This document shows positions 1-5,950 of a DNA stretch of 10,376 nt, one piece after another (positions within the stretch are counted from its first letter, which is position 1; each line of letters begins with the position of its first letter). The notes under the pieces were generated by a model that worked only from the letters and a program-made list of their open reading frames with translations, searched no databases and was not told where the DNA came from. The position numbers and the translations under genes are program-made. Origin of the DNA: Christensenella sp. UBA1431 (lineage in GTDB: Bacteria > Bacillota > Clostridia > Christensenellales > UBA1431); contig DCTV01000063.1 in the NCBI GenBank assembly GCA_002329665.1, forward strand, positions 836-11,211, given 5' to 3'.

Positions 1-146
1 AGGATGCGCACGAAAGTGTTGCCGTCCGAGAACTTAAACGCTTCCGAATCGCCAAGCTTCGCATCGATGTACTCGCACATGCGCTGCGCAAACTGTCTTC
101 CTGTGCTCCCCGCGAATATTTTGATTGTTCCGCTTCCAGAATTCAT
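1..146 (-). CDS. prs: Ribose-phosphate pyrophosphokinase (PRPP synthetase), N-terminal part
   Basis: Only the first 48 codons lie in the window; the gene runs off the left edge. The start ATG is at 144-146 and the peptide begins MNSGSGTIKIFAGSTGRQ. It continues to FKFSDGNTFVRI, matching the family's N-terminal pattern of a beta strand with FAG, an amphipathic helix, then FS(D/E)G and a V-x-I strand. Prs makes PRPP from ribose 5-phosphate and ATP in the cytoplasm, for nucleotide, histidine and tryptophan synthesis. The PRPP loop and catalytic residues lie outside the window, so activity cannot be judged. The gene starts 27 nt after the stop of the PHP-domain gene and has a weak GGGTGG upstream, so it is probably cotranscribed with it. 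Hpt, encoded further up on the same strand, consumes PRPP. The family call is fairly sure, but paralogues of Prs exist in Clostridia and this fragment cannot separate them. Confidence 0.8.
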   Translation of the reverse strand, partial: MNSGSGTIKIFAGSTGRQFAQRMCEYIDAKLGDSEAFKFSDGNTFVRI

Positions 147-173
147 TTTCCACCCGTCCGCCGGGGCAAATCC

Positions 174-1031
174 TCATCCGGCGGTCCATTGACATACGTG
201 GGTCTTTAAAGCCTCAAGGGCCTTTTCCATCAGTTCGCCCTGCTCCACGGAGTCGCCCAACTCGACGCCCGGCTTGTTGTCCCCATGAAAATCGCTCCCG
301 CCCGTGACCACCAGCCCTAGGCGCCCGGCGAACCGTATATACGCAGCCTTCCGCGCCGGGTCGTGCAGGGGGTGGAATGCTTCGATCCCCCAGAGCCCGT
401 ACTCCCGCAGCGAACGGCACAGCGCAAAAAGCGAAGGTTCGTCGAGCCCCAGCTGTACGGGATGGGCGAGCACGCTCACTCCGCCCGCAAAGCCGATAAG
501 CTCGACGGCCTGTTTCGGCGTCAGCCTGAAACGCGGCACGTATGCCGGCCTGCCCTCGCCGATATACTTCTCAAACGCATCCGCCATGTCTTTCACGACG
601 CCTTTTTGAACCAGCACCCGGGCGATGTGCGCGCGCCCGATGGCCGATCCCTGGCGTCCCGTGGAAATCTCTGTCCAGGAAATGGGGAGGCCAAGCCGGG
701 CGAGTTTGTCCGCCATCCGCCTGTTCCGTTCCCTGCGCCCGTCGCGAAGCGCCGACAGAATCGTGAGAAGAGGCACGTTGCCAACGTCGATTCCCAGCCC
801 GAGGATGTGCAACTCGCCGGGGTGTTCCGCCCCCAGCTCTATCCCGGGTATCACGGCCAGCAAAGTGTCCTTTGCGCGCACGCAGGCGGGGGACACGCCG
901 TCGACCGTATCGTGGTCCGTTATGGCTATGGCACGAAATCCCATAGACAGCGCCTTCTCCACCAGTTCATGCGGCGCGAGGCTGCCGTCCGATGCCGTCG
1001 TGTGCGTGTGTAAGTCTATTTTCCCCGCCAT
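174..1031 (-). CDS. PHP-domain phosphoesterase, TrpH/YciV (RNase AM) type
   Basis: A 285-residue protein. The start ATG at 1029-1031 is chosen because AGGAAG lies 6 nt upstream and because the metal-binding HTH motif then falls at residues 8-10, as is normal for PHP proteins; a longer open frame upstream has no family similarity. Visible PHP motifs are HTHTTASDGS (8-17), ITDHDTV (37-43), GIEL (63-66), GRAHIARVL (132-140), LAHP (189-192) and GGSDFHG (244-250), so the usual His/Asp/Glu metal ligands appear intact. The GRxHIARxL segment is typical of the TrpH/YciV subgroup. Characterised members remove 5' nucleotides from short RNAs or hydrolyse 3',5'-nucleotide bisphosphates such as pAp; the substrate here is inferred only. 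The protein is cytoplasmic, with no signal peptide or membrane segment. It lies 79 nt downstream of the FlK-like thioesterase gene and 27 nt upstream of prs, with no visible promoter in either gap. Confidence 0.85.
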   Translation of the reverse strand: MAGKIDLHTHTTASDGSLAPHELVEKALSMGFRAIAITDHDTVDGVSPACVRAKDTLLAVIPGIELGAEHPGELHILGLGIDVGNVPLLTILSALRDGRRERNRRMADKLARLGLPISWTEISTGRQGSAIGRAHIARVLVQKGVVKDMADAFEKYIGEGRPAYVPRFRLTPKQAVELIGFAGGVSVLAHPVQLGLDEPSLFALCRSLREYGLWGIEAFHPLHDPARKAAYIRFAGRLGLVVTGGSDFHGDNKPGVELGDSVEQGELMEKALEALKTHVCQWTAG

Positions 1032-1110
1032 CAGTCTTCCTGCTTTTTGTGGCAAACCCGTACGCCGGCCAGGCGTCAGACGCGTCCGGTGTATTCCTGC
1101 CCGTATTTCG

Positions 1111-1518
1111 TTATTTCGCCTTCTGCGACGCCTTGCGCATCGCCTTGTCCTCGAACCTTGATGCCTCCACGATGAAACGCGTGTGCGCCGCCTGCCCGAT
1201 CTTTTCCACCTCGTCGAACGCCTCAACCTCGAATTCGACTTTCCGTCCGTCCACAGCGATGACGCGCGCAACCGCGCGGACGCGCATCCCGGGCGGCGTC
1301 GCGGCGATATGGTCGGCTTCCACGCGCGTGCCCACGCTCGAAAAGCCTTCGGGCAACGCGTCATGGATCGCCTGCATCGCTGCGTTCTCCATCAGCGCGA
1401 TCATCCCGGGAGTCGCGAAAACCTTTGCCATGCCGCTACCGAGCGCGGACGCGAGCCTGTCGTCCGTCACCGTCGTCTCGACCGTCTTTTCCATACCGGG
1501 TCTGATATCAAAATCCAT
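1111..1518 (-). CDS. FlK-like hotdog thioesterase
   Basis: A 135-residue single-domain hotdog protein. The start is secure: GAGGAGG sits 7 nt before ATG 1516-1518. It resembles the fluoroacetyl-CoA thioesterase FlK and its many uncharacterised relatives (COG5496-like). The segments VFATPGMIALMENAA (33-47) and SVGTRVEADHIAATPPG (61-77) are the recognisable blocks. Thr36, Glu44 and His70 keep the same spacing (8 and 26 residues) as the FlK triad Thr42, Glu50 and His76, which suggests an active thioesterase. Most relatives are not in fluoroacetate pathways, so the substrate is unknown; a short acyl-CoA is a guess. The gene lies between the stem-loop after ftsH and the PHP gene. No -10/-35 pair is visible in the 45 nt between the stem-loop and its start, so transcription may come from ftsH read-through. 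The C-terminus is short and lysine-rich. Confidence 0.8.
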   Translation of the reverse strand: MDFDIRPGMEKTVETTVTDDRLASALGSGMAKVFATPGMIALMENAAMQAIHDALPEGFSSVGTRVEADHIAATPPGMRVRAVARVIAVDGRKVEFEVEAFDEVEKIGQAAHTRFIVEASRFEDKAMRKASQKAK

Positions 1519-1562
1519 GTCAAAACCTCCTCTGGCGCTGCGGGGTTTGCCCTCTGACGCAA

Positions 1563-1590
1563 CGATGGGAAAGGCCAGGCTTTCCCATCG
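1563..1590 (-). terminator. Perfect 11-bp stem-loop after ftsH
   Basis: Arms 1563-1573 and 1580-1590 are perfectly complementary (CGATGGGAAAG / CTTTCCCATCG) with a 6-nt loop. It begins 12 nt after the ftsH stop codon. On the minus strand only two T's follow the stem, so it is a poor classical intrinsic terminator; on the plus strand AGTATTTTAAA follows. It may be a leaky terminator or an mRNA 3'-end or processing structure. The lack of a visible promoter for the downstream thioesterase gene favours partial read-through. Confidence 0.5.
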
Positions 1591-1602
1591 AGTATTTTAA
1601 AT

Positions 1603-3474
1603 TCAGGCCTGGGCCAGTATCGTTTCGAACTCTTTTATATCAATCTTTTCCTTTTCCAGCAGCACATCAACCACATTATGGAGCTTATTGAGGTTGTCCT
1701 TTAGGATCGCTTCCGCGCGTTTGTAGCAATCGTCTATGATCTTTTTGATCTCATGGTCGATCATGCCGGCCATATCCTCGCTGTAAAGCCTCTGGTGCGA
1801 GAAATCGCGTCCGATAAAAATTTCGCTGTCGCCGCCGAGGTACATGTTGCCGACGCGCTCGCTCATGCCGAACTCGACGACCATGCGCCGCGCGACTTCG
1901 GCAACGCGCTTGAGGTCGTTGGACGCGCCGGTGGACACGTCGTCGAACACGATCACCTCCGCGGCCCTGCCCCCCAGCATCATCGATATCTGCTGGGAAA
2001 GCTTCTCGCGCGTCAAGAACGTCCGGTCGTCATCGGGGAGCGTGATGGTATAACCGGCGGCCTGCCCCCTCGGTATGATGGATATCTCGTGGACGCGGTC
2101 GCAGAGCGGCAGCATATTGGCCACGATCGCATGTCCCGACTCGTGGTAGGCAGTGATCTTCTTGTCCTGCTCGGTGATGACGCGGCTCTTCTTCTCGGGG
2201 CCGGCGATCACGCGGGTGATCGCGTCTTCGATCTCTATGTTCTGTATCTTCTTCTTCCCGCGCCTCGCGCTCAGGATCGCCGCCTCGTTCATCACGTTCT
2301 CGAGGTCGGCGCCCGTGAAGCCGGGCGTCATCTTCGCCACGGTTTCGAAGTTGACCTCTTCCGAGAGCGGTTTGCCGCGCGAGTGGACGCGCAGGATGTC
2401 TGCGCGTCCCTTGATGTCGGGATAATGCACCGTGATCTGCCTGTCGAAACGGCCGGGGCGCAGAAGCGCCGGGTCGAGGATGTCGGGGCGGTTGGTGGCC
2501 GCTATGATGATGATGCCTTCGTTGGCCGCAAAACCGTCCATCTCGACGAGCAGCTGGTTGAGCGTCTGCTCGCGCTCGTCGTGTCCGCCGCCCATGCCCG
2601 CGCCGCGGTGACGCCCCACTGCATCGATCTCGTCGATGAACACGATGCAGGGCACGCTTTTTTTGGCGGTCTCGAAGAGGTCGCGCACGCGGGAAGCGCC
2701 TACGCCCACGAACATCTCCACGAAGTCCGACCCGCTGATGCTGAAGAAGGGGACCCCCGCTTCGCCAGCTACGGCCCTAGCGAGCAGCGTTTTACCGGTG
2801 CCCGGAGGACCCACCAGCAACAGCCCCTTGGGGATGCGCGCGCCCACTTCGATGAACTTGCGCGGGTTGCGCAAGAACTCCACGACTTCCTGGAGTTCTT
2901 CCTTTTCCTCCTTGGACCCCGCCACGTCGTCGAACACGACGCGTTTGTCGTCGCCTGTGCTCATGCGGGCGCGGCTCTTTCCAAAACTCATCACGCCCTT
3001 GTTTCCGCCCTGGGACTGCTGCATCATCATGTACCAGAGCCCGCCGAAGATGAGCAGCATCACGACATAGGGCAACAGGCTCACCCACCAGGCCGTCTCG
3101 GGCTTGGGGGGCGTATCGTAGGTAAAGGGCCAGTCGGCCGACGATATCGTCGAGACGTCCTTTCCCTTCATCTCAGCCACTATTTTGTTTATATCGCCGG
3201 TAAAAACGTCGATGCTGGGTATGTTCGTCGTGAAATCATATTGATCCGGAAAGCTTTCGTCTTTTATGTTTGTATCGGAATATAACCCCACCAATACGTT
3301 TTCGGTAATAGAAACAGCTTTAATCTTATTCTGCTTGACCAGGTCGATAAGCTCCGGTTTATAGCTGATTTTTTTCTGTTCCCCCACGCCCGGTGTGGCC
3401 ATGGATGTATATGTCAAAAGGATGACCAGCAATATCAATACGTATATGCCGGGACCTCTTATGAATTTCTTCAA
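1603..3474 (-). CDS. ftsH: ATP-dependent zinc metalloprotease FtsH
   Basis: A 623-residue membrane-bound AAA+ protease that degrades misfolded membrane proteins and short-lived regulators. The start is the TTG at 3472-3474, preceded 7 nt upstream by GAGGTGG. It places KKFIRGPG and the first membrane segment (about 9-25) at the N-terminus, as usual. An extracytoplasmic domain follows (about 28-125), then a second membrane segment (about 129-151). The AAA+ module shows Walker A GPPGTGKT (222-229), pore motif FVGVGA (255-260), Walker B VFIDEID (278-284) and the second region of homology with LRPGRFDRQ (about 338-346). The protease domain has the zinc site HESGH (444-448) and the third-ligand Asp520 in GASNDLKR. 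The C-terminus is a Leu/Lys/Glu-rich helical tail. All catalytic residues are present and the length is normal. It is 67 nt downstream of hpt, an arrangement widely conserved in Firmicutes, but has its own promoter. Confidence 0.97.
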   Translation of the reverse strand: MKKFIRGPGIYVLILLVILLTYTSMATPGVGEQKKISYKPELIDLVKQNKIKAVSITENVLVGLYSDTNIKDESFPDQYDFTTNIPSIDVFTGDINKIVAEMKGKDVSTISSADWPFTYDTPPKPETAWWVSLLPYVVMLLIFGGLWYMMMQQSQGGNKGVMSFGKSRARMSTGDDKRVVFDDVAGSKEEKEELQEVVEFLRNPRKFIEVGARIPKGLLLVGPPGTGKTLLARAVAGEAGVPFFSISGSDFVEMFVGVGASRVRDLFETAKKSVPCIVFIDEIDAVGRHRGAGMGGGHDEREQTLNQLLVEMDGFAANEGIIIIAATNRPDILDPALLRPGRFDRQITVHYPDIKGRADILRVHSRGKPLSEEVNFETVAKMTPGFTGADLENVMNEAAILSARRGKKKIQNIEIEDAITRVIAGPEKKSRVITEQDKKITAYHESGHAIVANMLPLCDRVHEISIIPRGQAAGYTITLPDDDRTFLTREKLSQQISMMLGGRAAEVIVFDDVSTGASNDLKRVAEVARRMVVEFGMSERVGNMYLGGDSEIFIGRDFSHQRLYSEDMAGMIDHEIKKIIDDCYKRAEAILKDNLNKLHNVVDVLLEKEKIDIKEFETILAQA

Positions 3475-3511
3475 AGTCGCGCCCACCTCATTTCGGATAT
3501 CACATTCAATA

Positions 3512-3540
3512 ATTTTAACATGCTTCTTCCCATATATCAA
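3512..3540 (-). promoter_or_regulatory. Candidate sigma-A promoter for ftsH
   Basis: On the minus strand TTGATA (3540-3535), a 17-nt spacer and TAAAAT (3517-3512) match sigma-A consensus at 5 of 6 positions in each box with ideal spacing. It starts immediately after the hpt stop codon at 3542-3544. The predicted transcript start near 3505 leaves a short leader that contains the GAGGTGG ribosome binding site. ftsH can therefore probably be transcribed apart from tilS-hpt. Confidence 0.65.
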
Positions 3541-3541
3541 C

Positions 3542-4090
3542 TCATTCGACAGCGTACACGCGTTTTTTGATAGCGCACACCTCTCGCAGGTTTCTGAAGC
3601 GCTCAGCGTAGTCCAGGCCGTACCCCACCACGAACGCGTCCTCGATCTCAAACCCCTTGTAATCCGGTTCCAATTCGACCGTCCTGCGGGAGGGTTTGTC
3701 CAGAAGGACGCAACTGCGCACCGACGCCGCGCCGCGCATGCGCAACAGTTCCATCAACGCCTTGAGCGTCTGCCCGGTGTCCACGATATCGTCCACGACC
3801 AGCACGTGCCGGCCGGCGAGTTCCGTCTCGCAATCCATCTTCACCCGGACTTCCCCCGGCGTGTCGGAGGCGCCGTAGCTGGCGAGCATGATGAAGTCTA
3901 TTTGCAGTTCGATGTCCATCGCGCGCACGAGGTCCGCCACGAATACGTTCGCGCCTTTAAGTATACCCAGTACCACGGGATTGCGGCCTTCGTACTCCCC
4001 GGTGAGCCGCTCGCCCAGTTCCTTCACGCGTTGCCCGATCTCAGCTTCCGATACAATCACTTTCTCAAGGTCGTTTCTGTCGTTGCGCAT
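3542..4090 (-). CDS. hpt: Hypoxanthine(-guanine) phosphoribosyltransferase
   Basis: A 182-residue cytoplasmic enzyme that salvages hypoxanthine, and usually guanine, to IMP/GMP using PRPP. It shows the LKGA loop (44-47), the flexible-loop SYG (71-73), the PRPP-binding segment [14 protein letters not shown] (96-109), the DKPSRR strand-loop (131-136) and the C-terminal purine-site block [16 protein letters not shown] (153-168). Length and all motifs are normal for a bacterial Hpt. The ATG at 4088-4090 lies inside the last codons of tilS, a 26-nt overlap, with AGGAGAGG about 12 nt upstream, so translation is likely coupled to tilS. The tilS-hpt-ftsH order is a common Firmicutes arrangement. In B. 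subtilis TilS and HprT act together on the ftsH promoter; the same control here is only a suggestion. Confidence 0.96.
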   Translation of the reverse strand: MRNDRNDLEKVIVSEAEIGQRVKELGERLTGEYEGRNPVVLGILKGANVFVADLVRAMDIELQIDFIMLASYGASDTPGEVRVKMDCETELAGRHVLVVDDIVDTGQTLKALMELLRMRGAASVRSCVLLDKPSRRTVELEPDYKGFEIEDAFVVGYGLDYAERFRNLREVCAIKKRVYAVE

Positions 4091-5456
4091 TGTTGAAATT
4101 GTCCTCTCCTGAAATTTCCAGTCTCAGCACCCGTCTGGTCGTCCCCGGGCGCACGCGCACGCCATCGTTAACGCCCATCCCGGCTACCCAGACTATGCGG
4201 TTCCCGTCGGCGCAAAGAAGCGTCCGGTCGCGGACCGCGCGCGGGACCTTTCGGTCGATGAAATACTCCTTCAAAGGCTGCGATCCGCGCATCCCCAGCG
4301 GACGGAACCTGTCCCCCGGCCGGCGCGTGCGTACCACGGCCCGCCGCGGGAAGGCGTCGTAATCGAAGTAATCGTACGCCGCCGGATGGCACTTGAGGTC
4401 GTTTGGGATTTCGTCCAGCAGCGTCGCGCGCACCGACGCCTTCCCGCACCGCGTCACGCCCGGAACCGCCAGCTCGCTTTCGCATTCCGCCGGGGTTTCG
4501 GGGGCTCCTTCCCACGCGACGCGGCCGTAGTTGTTGCGCACGCGTCCCCCCGGCACGTCGAGCGCGGCCCCCGTTTCCGCCCCGCACAGCCCGAGCAGCG
4601 CCTCCACGTGGCCGGAGTCGATGCGCCTGGCGTCCCCGTATCTTCTGAGGAACGCGAGTGCCACGCGGCGTGCGACAGCTTCCGGAAGGCGCACAACAGC
4701 CGCGGCGTCCAGCGCGCCGGAATCGTCGAGGCAGGCTTTTTCCGCCTGCTTTGCGTGCGCCTGCAAAAACGCTTCCTCGTCCTGTACGAGCGAAGCGGTG
4801 CGCGCGATGCTTTCTACTGCCCCGGGGAAAGCGTCCTCAACCCCGGGCAGCACGAGCAGCCTTAAAGCGTTCCTCGCGTAGCGCGTATCCGTATTCGTTT
4901 CGTCCATGCGGTATTCGATCCCGTTTTCGCGGCAGTAAGCGAGCACCTCGTCCCGCCTAAGTGCCAGCATTGGCCGGATCACGCCGTCCTCCCGAAAAGG
5001 CCGCATCCCGCATAGGCCCCCCAGCGCGCTCCCGCGGAACAGATGCATCAGCACCGTTTCGGCCTGGTCGTCCATATGGTGGGCAAGGGCGATCCGCGCC
5101 GCTCCCGATTCCTCCGCCATCGAAAACAGGGCTTCGTACCGGAGCCGTCGCGCCGCGTCCTCCAGCGAAAGCTTTTCGGCCGCGGCCAGCGCCGGGGCAT
5201 CCACGCTGCGCCGGCAGAACGGGATGCCCGCCTCGGCGCAGCGTTTTTGCACGAAATCGGCGTCTGATCGCGAACACGGCCTTATCCCGTGCTCCACGTG
5301 GCCCACGCAAAGCGCGATCCCCATACGGGGCGCCAAGACGCGCATCGCATGCAGCAGCGCCATGGAATCCGGGCCGCCCGATACCGCGACGAGGACCTTC
5401 ATCCCCTGCTCGACGCGGCAGGGCCCTTCGAGCGCGTATGCAATCCTGTCGACCAA
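4065..5456 (-). CDS. tilS: tRNA(Ile)-lysidine synthase
   Basis: TilS attaches lysine to C34 of the CAU-anticodon tRNA-Ile2 using ATP, so that it reads AUA. I place the start at TTG 5456: GGGGGTGG lies 4 nt upstream, the N-terminus (MVDRIAYALEG...) then matches usual TilS length, and the next upstream ATG (5492) overlaps the -10 box of the predicted promoter and so would not be in the transcript. If that promoter is wrong the protein starts at 5492 with 12 more residues. From the TTG it is 463 residues. Motifs are the PP-loop VAVSGGPDS (23-31), HVEHGIRP in place of the usual HVNHGLR, SLEDAARRLRYEALF, AHHMDDQAETVLMHLFRG, and a TilS C-terminal domain beginning RTRRPGDRF (about 376-384), with YFIDRKVPR soon after. 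It is the first gene of a tilS-hpt unit and overlaps hpt by 26 nt. Confidence 0.93.
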   Translation of the reverse strand: MVDRIAYALEGPCRVEQGMKVLVAVSGGPDSMALLHAMRVLAPRMGIALCVGHVEHGIRPCSRSDADFVQKRCAEAGIPFCRRSVDAPALAAAEKLSLEDAARRLRYEALFSMAEESGAARIALAHHMDDQAETVLMHLFRGSALGGLCGMRPFREDGVIRPMLALRRDEVLAYCRENGIEYRMDETNTDTRYARNALRLLVLPGVEDAFPGAVESIARTASLVQDEEAFLQAHAKQAEKACLDDSGALDAAAVVRLPEAVARRVALAFLRRYGDARRIDSGHVEALLGLCGAETGAALDVPGGRVRNNYGRVAWEGAPETPAECESELAVPGVTRCGKASVRATLLDEIPNDLKCHPAAYDYFDYDAFPRRAVVRTRRPGDRFRPLGMRGSQPLKEYFIDRKVPRAVRDRTLLCADGNRIVWVAGMGVNDGVRVRPGTTRRVLRLEISGEDNFNNAQRQKRP

Positions 5457-5490
5457 ATCGCCACCCCCGAAACGGACAACGTCCGATTTC

Positions 5491-5519
5491 ATTGTAAACA
5501 AAATAAAAGAGCTTGACAA
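5491..5519 (-). promoter_or_regulatory. Candidate sigma-A promoter for tilS-hpt
   Basis: TTGTCA (5519-5514), a 17-nt AT-rich spacer and TACAAT (5496-5491) lie on the minus strand just upstream of tilS. The -10 box overlaps an in-frame ATG at 5490-5492. A transcript would start near 5484, which argues for the TTG at 5456 as the translation start and gives a leader of about 28 nt carrying GGGGGTGG. Confidence 0.65.
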
Positions 5520-5560
5520 CAAGCTCTCTTTGCCGCCGGCTCAAACTTGTCCAAGCAGTG

Positions 5561-5594
5561 CCGGGGCAGGACTCCGTTTGCCCCGGTTTTCTTT
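5561..5594 (+). terminator. Plus-strand intrinsic terminator-like hairpin in the tilS upstream region
   Basis: CCGGGGCA (5561-5568) pairs perfectly with TGCCCCGG (5579-5586) across a 10-nt loop, and TTTTCTTTT follows on the plus strand. On the minus strand no T run follows. No plus-strand gene ends here, so it may stop antisense transcription or be part of the repeat-rich spacer. Confidence 0.45.
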
Positions 5595-5630
5595 TGGGGG
5601 TTTTACCGTCGCACTCCGACGTGCCGCGCC

Positions 5631-5765
5631 GCCCTTCCCGAACAGTGCCCACAAAGCCCTTCCCGAACAGCGCCCACGTAGCCCCTCCCCAACAGCGCCT
5701 GCAAAGCCCTTCCCGAACCCCCCACGTAGCCCCTCCCCAACAGCGCCTGCAAAGCCCCTCCCGAG
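5631..5765. repeat. Tandem array of a 25-bp GC-rich repeat, five copies plus a partial
   Basis: Plus-strand units start GCCC(C/T)TCCC(C/G)AAC and end in CAAA or CGTA: 5631-5655, 5656-5680, 5681-5705, 5706-5728 (a 23-nt variant), 5729-5753 and a partial from 5754. The third and fifth copies are identical and the second and fourth share the CGTA end, so the array also has a dimer-level period of about 48-50 bp. There are no unique spacers, so it is not CRISPR. A 25-nt period rotates the reading frame, so the array is not a protein repeat. Confidence 0.85.
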
Positions 5766-5770
5766 TTAAT

Positions 5771-5807
5771 CCACGCAAAGCGAAGCTTTGCGTGGAAGAG
5801 GAGGAGC
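5771..5807 (-). repeat. Palindromic hairpin block, copy 1 of a dispersed repeat
   Basis: CCACGCAAAGC (5771-5781) and GCTTTGCGTGG (5785-5795) form a perfect 11-bp stem with a 3-nt loop. On the minus strand it is preceded by a CT-rich block, GCTCCTCCTCTTCC (5807-5794, overlapping the stem base). A very similar block, with the loop inverted and a slightly degraded stem, is at 10342-10376 on the plus strand. Confidence 0.75.
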
Positions 5808-5820
5808 AACGGAGCGAGGC

Positions 5821-5855
5821 GAAAAACCCCTGAATTGAGCAGCAATTCAGGGGTT
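5821..5855 (-). terminator. Strong intrinsic terminator after spoIIE
   Basis: AACCCCTGAATTG (5825-5837) and CAATTCAGGGGTT (5843-5855) form a perfect 13-bp stem with a 5-nt loop. On the minus strand the stem ends in a run of five T's followed by CGCC. It lies about 95 nt after the spoIIE stop and is correctly oriented to end spoIIE transcription before tilS. Confidence 0.85.
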
Positions 5856-5857
5856 AT

Positions 5858-5941
5858 GAGCAAAGCGAAGTATGCTCCGACGAGGGAGCGAAGCGAAGTA
5901 TGCTCCGACGAGGAACCAAAGCGAAGTTTACGCCGACGATG
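5858..5941. repeat. Three tandem copies of a 28-bp repeat abutting the spoIIE 3' end
   Basis: Copies are 5858-5885, 5886-5913 (one difference from the first) and a divergent third at 5914-5941. The conserved plus-strand core is GCGAAGTATGCTCCGACGAG. A further partial TGCTCCGACGAC runs up to the spoIIE stop codon (TAG at 5951-5953 on the minus strand). The core CAAAGCGAAG is shared with the hairpin block at 5771-5795, suggesting the two repeat types are related. Confidence 0.8.
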
Positions 5942-5950
5942 CTCCGACGA

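Noticed and set aside
1032..1364. N-terminal extension of the PHP gene into the FlK-like gene
   Set aside because: The sequence overlaps the thioesterase coding region in another frame and has no PHP similarity; the site at 1031 has a ribosome binding site and the HTH motif at residue 8.
1753..3285. Long plus-strand open frame of 510 codons opposite ftsH
   Set aside because: It is an antisense shadow of ftsH, whose motifs are complete on the minus strand.
3475..3651. N-terminal extension of ftsH into the hpt gene
   Set aside because: The extra 59 residues are hpt read in another frame; the ftsH promoter and ribosome binding site place the start at 3474.
5530..5600. tRNA-like or riboswitch-like folding upstream of tilS
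   Set aside because: Only one hairpin with a T tract on the opposite strand is seen; no cloverleaf, T-box or known riboswitch core.
5631..5765. Possible CRISPR-like array
   Set aside because: Units are directly adjacent with no unique spacers, and no cas gene is in the window.
5603..5863. Minus-strand open frame of 86 codons across the repeats
   Set aside because: It runs through the terminator palindrome, the hairpin and the 25-bp repeats, has no ribosome binding site and resembles no protein family.
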